A DNA stretch of 34,137 bases. Source: Bacteroidales bacterium. Its GTDB lineage: Bacteria; Bacteroidota; Bacteroidia; Bacteroidales; VadinHA17. Location of the stretch: the NCBI GenBank assembly GCA_027451265.1, contig DAIDJT010000003.1, positions 1-34,137 on the forward strand, written 5' to 3'. Made by a program: the position numbers and the translations under genes. Positions 33,489 through 34,137 of the stretch are shown one piece after another. The notes beneath the pieces are model-generated. The model had not been told where the DNA came from. It did no database searches and saw nothing but the letters and a program-made list of their open reading frames with translations. Numbering within the stretch: position 1 is the first letter of the stretch; each line of letters begins with the position of its first letter.

Positions 33489-34137
33489 TTAATTTCTCTG
33501 CGCCCTGTTCAGATATATCCTCCTCTGATCACTGCTGGCAGCCTTGTTAAGGAATGCGAACAGTTCCCTGGCCCTGTCTCCCGTATAGATACCCTTCCTG
33601 AGGCTCAGCTTCCTCCTGAAAAGGAGAGATCCGTCATTCAGAGTCTCAACAGTGTATCTGTATGATCCGTACGGACCCTCCGCATACACTGGTGACGGGA
33701 TATATTCCGCCCTGTATTCAGCCGGGAATCTGTAGACAATGGAATCTACTATGTCTTCAACCTCATAAATCCTGACTGAAATTGTATCAAAGGGCTGACG
33801 CCGGAAGCCGTTGAGACAGGGGTTGAAGTGTATCCTTGTCCCGGCAACTACAGCAAAATCATTAAGAGTAAGATCAAATGACAGCTCTGAGACAGGATCA
33901 CCCTCCGTTACCTCATTGTATGATGCAGTGTCAGCATTGAATGTGCCGAGGGCCATCCCCTGGTTTATCAGTCTCTTCATCTCAGTGACACTTTTGCCGC
34001 TGAAGATCCGGTTCTTGTCAAATCCGAGTCCCCCGGAGGTCATTGTCAAAGATCCCCTGGCCGGCCCCCTCCTGCCCACGGTGATTATACCTGTGCTCTT
34101 CCTGTAACTGTTGCTGAACTGCGGCGTGCGCACCAGT
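33489..34137 (-). CDS. C-terminal end of a probable DUF3857/DUF3858 transglutaminase-like exported protein (cut by window edge)
   Basis: At least 216 residues are open to the window edge; the M that begins the track ORF is an internal GTG (Val), so the true start lies outside. The fragment reads RGSLTMTSGGLGFDKNRIFSG, later LNDFAVVAGTRIHFNPCLNGF, a beta-rich stretch (YRAEYIPSPVYAEGPYGSYRYTVETL) and the end LSLRKGIYTGDRARELFAFLNKAASSDQRRIYL. The terminal part matches the pattern of DUF3858, the beta-sandwich that follows DUF3857 and a transglutaminase-like core in Bacteroidetes exported proteins: strands, a KKG-Y-Y turn, a helix with FxxFxxxxAxADxxKI. The function of these proteins is unknown. 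It is convergent with yihY, with a repeat block in between. The assignment rests on the C-terminal part only. Confidence 0.7.
   Translation of the reverse strand, partial: LVRTPQFSNSYRKSTGIITVGRRGPARGSLTMTSGGLGFDKNRIFSGKSVTEMKRLINQGMALGTFNADTASYNEVTEGDPVSELSFDLTLNDFAVVAGTRIHFNPCLNGFRRQPFDTISVRIYEVEDIVDSIVYRFPAEYRAEYIPSPVYAEGPYGSYRYTVETLNDGSLLFRRKLSLRKGIYTGDRARELFAFLNKAASSDQRRIYLNRAQRN

Overview
The window is chromosomal DNA from a member of the Bacteroidetes (Bacteroidota), most likely an environmental or anaerobic Bacteroidales-type organism. Four things point there: a PorP/SprF protein next to a protein with a type B (CHU_C-like) type IX secretion sorting domain; a fused SecDF; DUF4783 beside nadC; and several intergenic regions carrying the Bacteroidetes -7 promoter box TAnnTTTG. 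The phylum call is strong, the order-level call is a guess. No tRNA, rRNA, CRISPR array, insertion sequence or prophage gene was seen. No stretch longer than about 160 bases lacks a gene.

Layout. (1) 1-2503, minus strand: a CusA/CzcA-type heavy-metal RND pump (cut by the window edge), its lipoprotein adaptor, and a small His-rich exported protein. (2) 2581-6783, minus: an export cluster of fused secDF, a TatA-like protein with an 11-residue repeat tail, and a LolD-like ABC ATPase that overlaps tatA by four bases. (3) 6929-11348, minus: a MacA-like adaptor, a MacB-like permease without an ATPase domain, and a TolC-like outer-membrane channel, closed by a clear hairpin terminator. (4) 11510-12889, minus: a phosphoglucosamine/phosphomannomutase, divergent from (5) 12979-16020, plus: an RsuA/RluB pseudouridine synthase and the ribosome-assembly GTPases Era and Der, followed by a small lipoprotein (16065-16586).

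(6) 16587-26746, minus: a tightly packed five-gene surface operon. In transcription order it holds a 1203-residue Gly-rich, Ig-repeat T9SS cargo, PorP/SprF, a PD40+PKD protein, an unknown exported protein of 329 residues, and a periplasmic beta-propeller/Y_Y_Y transmembrane protein ending in a SpoIIE-type PP2C phosphatase. Just upstream on the same strand lie an NtrY-like histidine kinase with a large membrane sensor and rlmH. This block is the best candidate for an uncharacterised system: an adhesin, its outer-membrane partner and a membrane-spanning phosphatase sensor in one transcript. (7) 31146-33349, plus: DUF4783 protein, nadC and a YihY-family membrane protein. (8) 33489-34137, minus: the C-terminal end of a probable DUF3857/DUF3858 transglutaminase-like protein.

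The most unusual sequence-level pattern is a set of short local duplications. Three cover the 3' end of a gene together with its stop codon (secDF, the LolD-like gene, yihY) and two lie inside reading frames (33-bp units in tatA, a 51-bp unit at the start of the pseudouridine synthase gene). They suggest frequent short tandem duplication in this lineage and a possible way to remodel protein tails.
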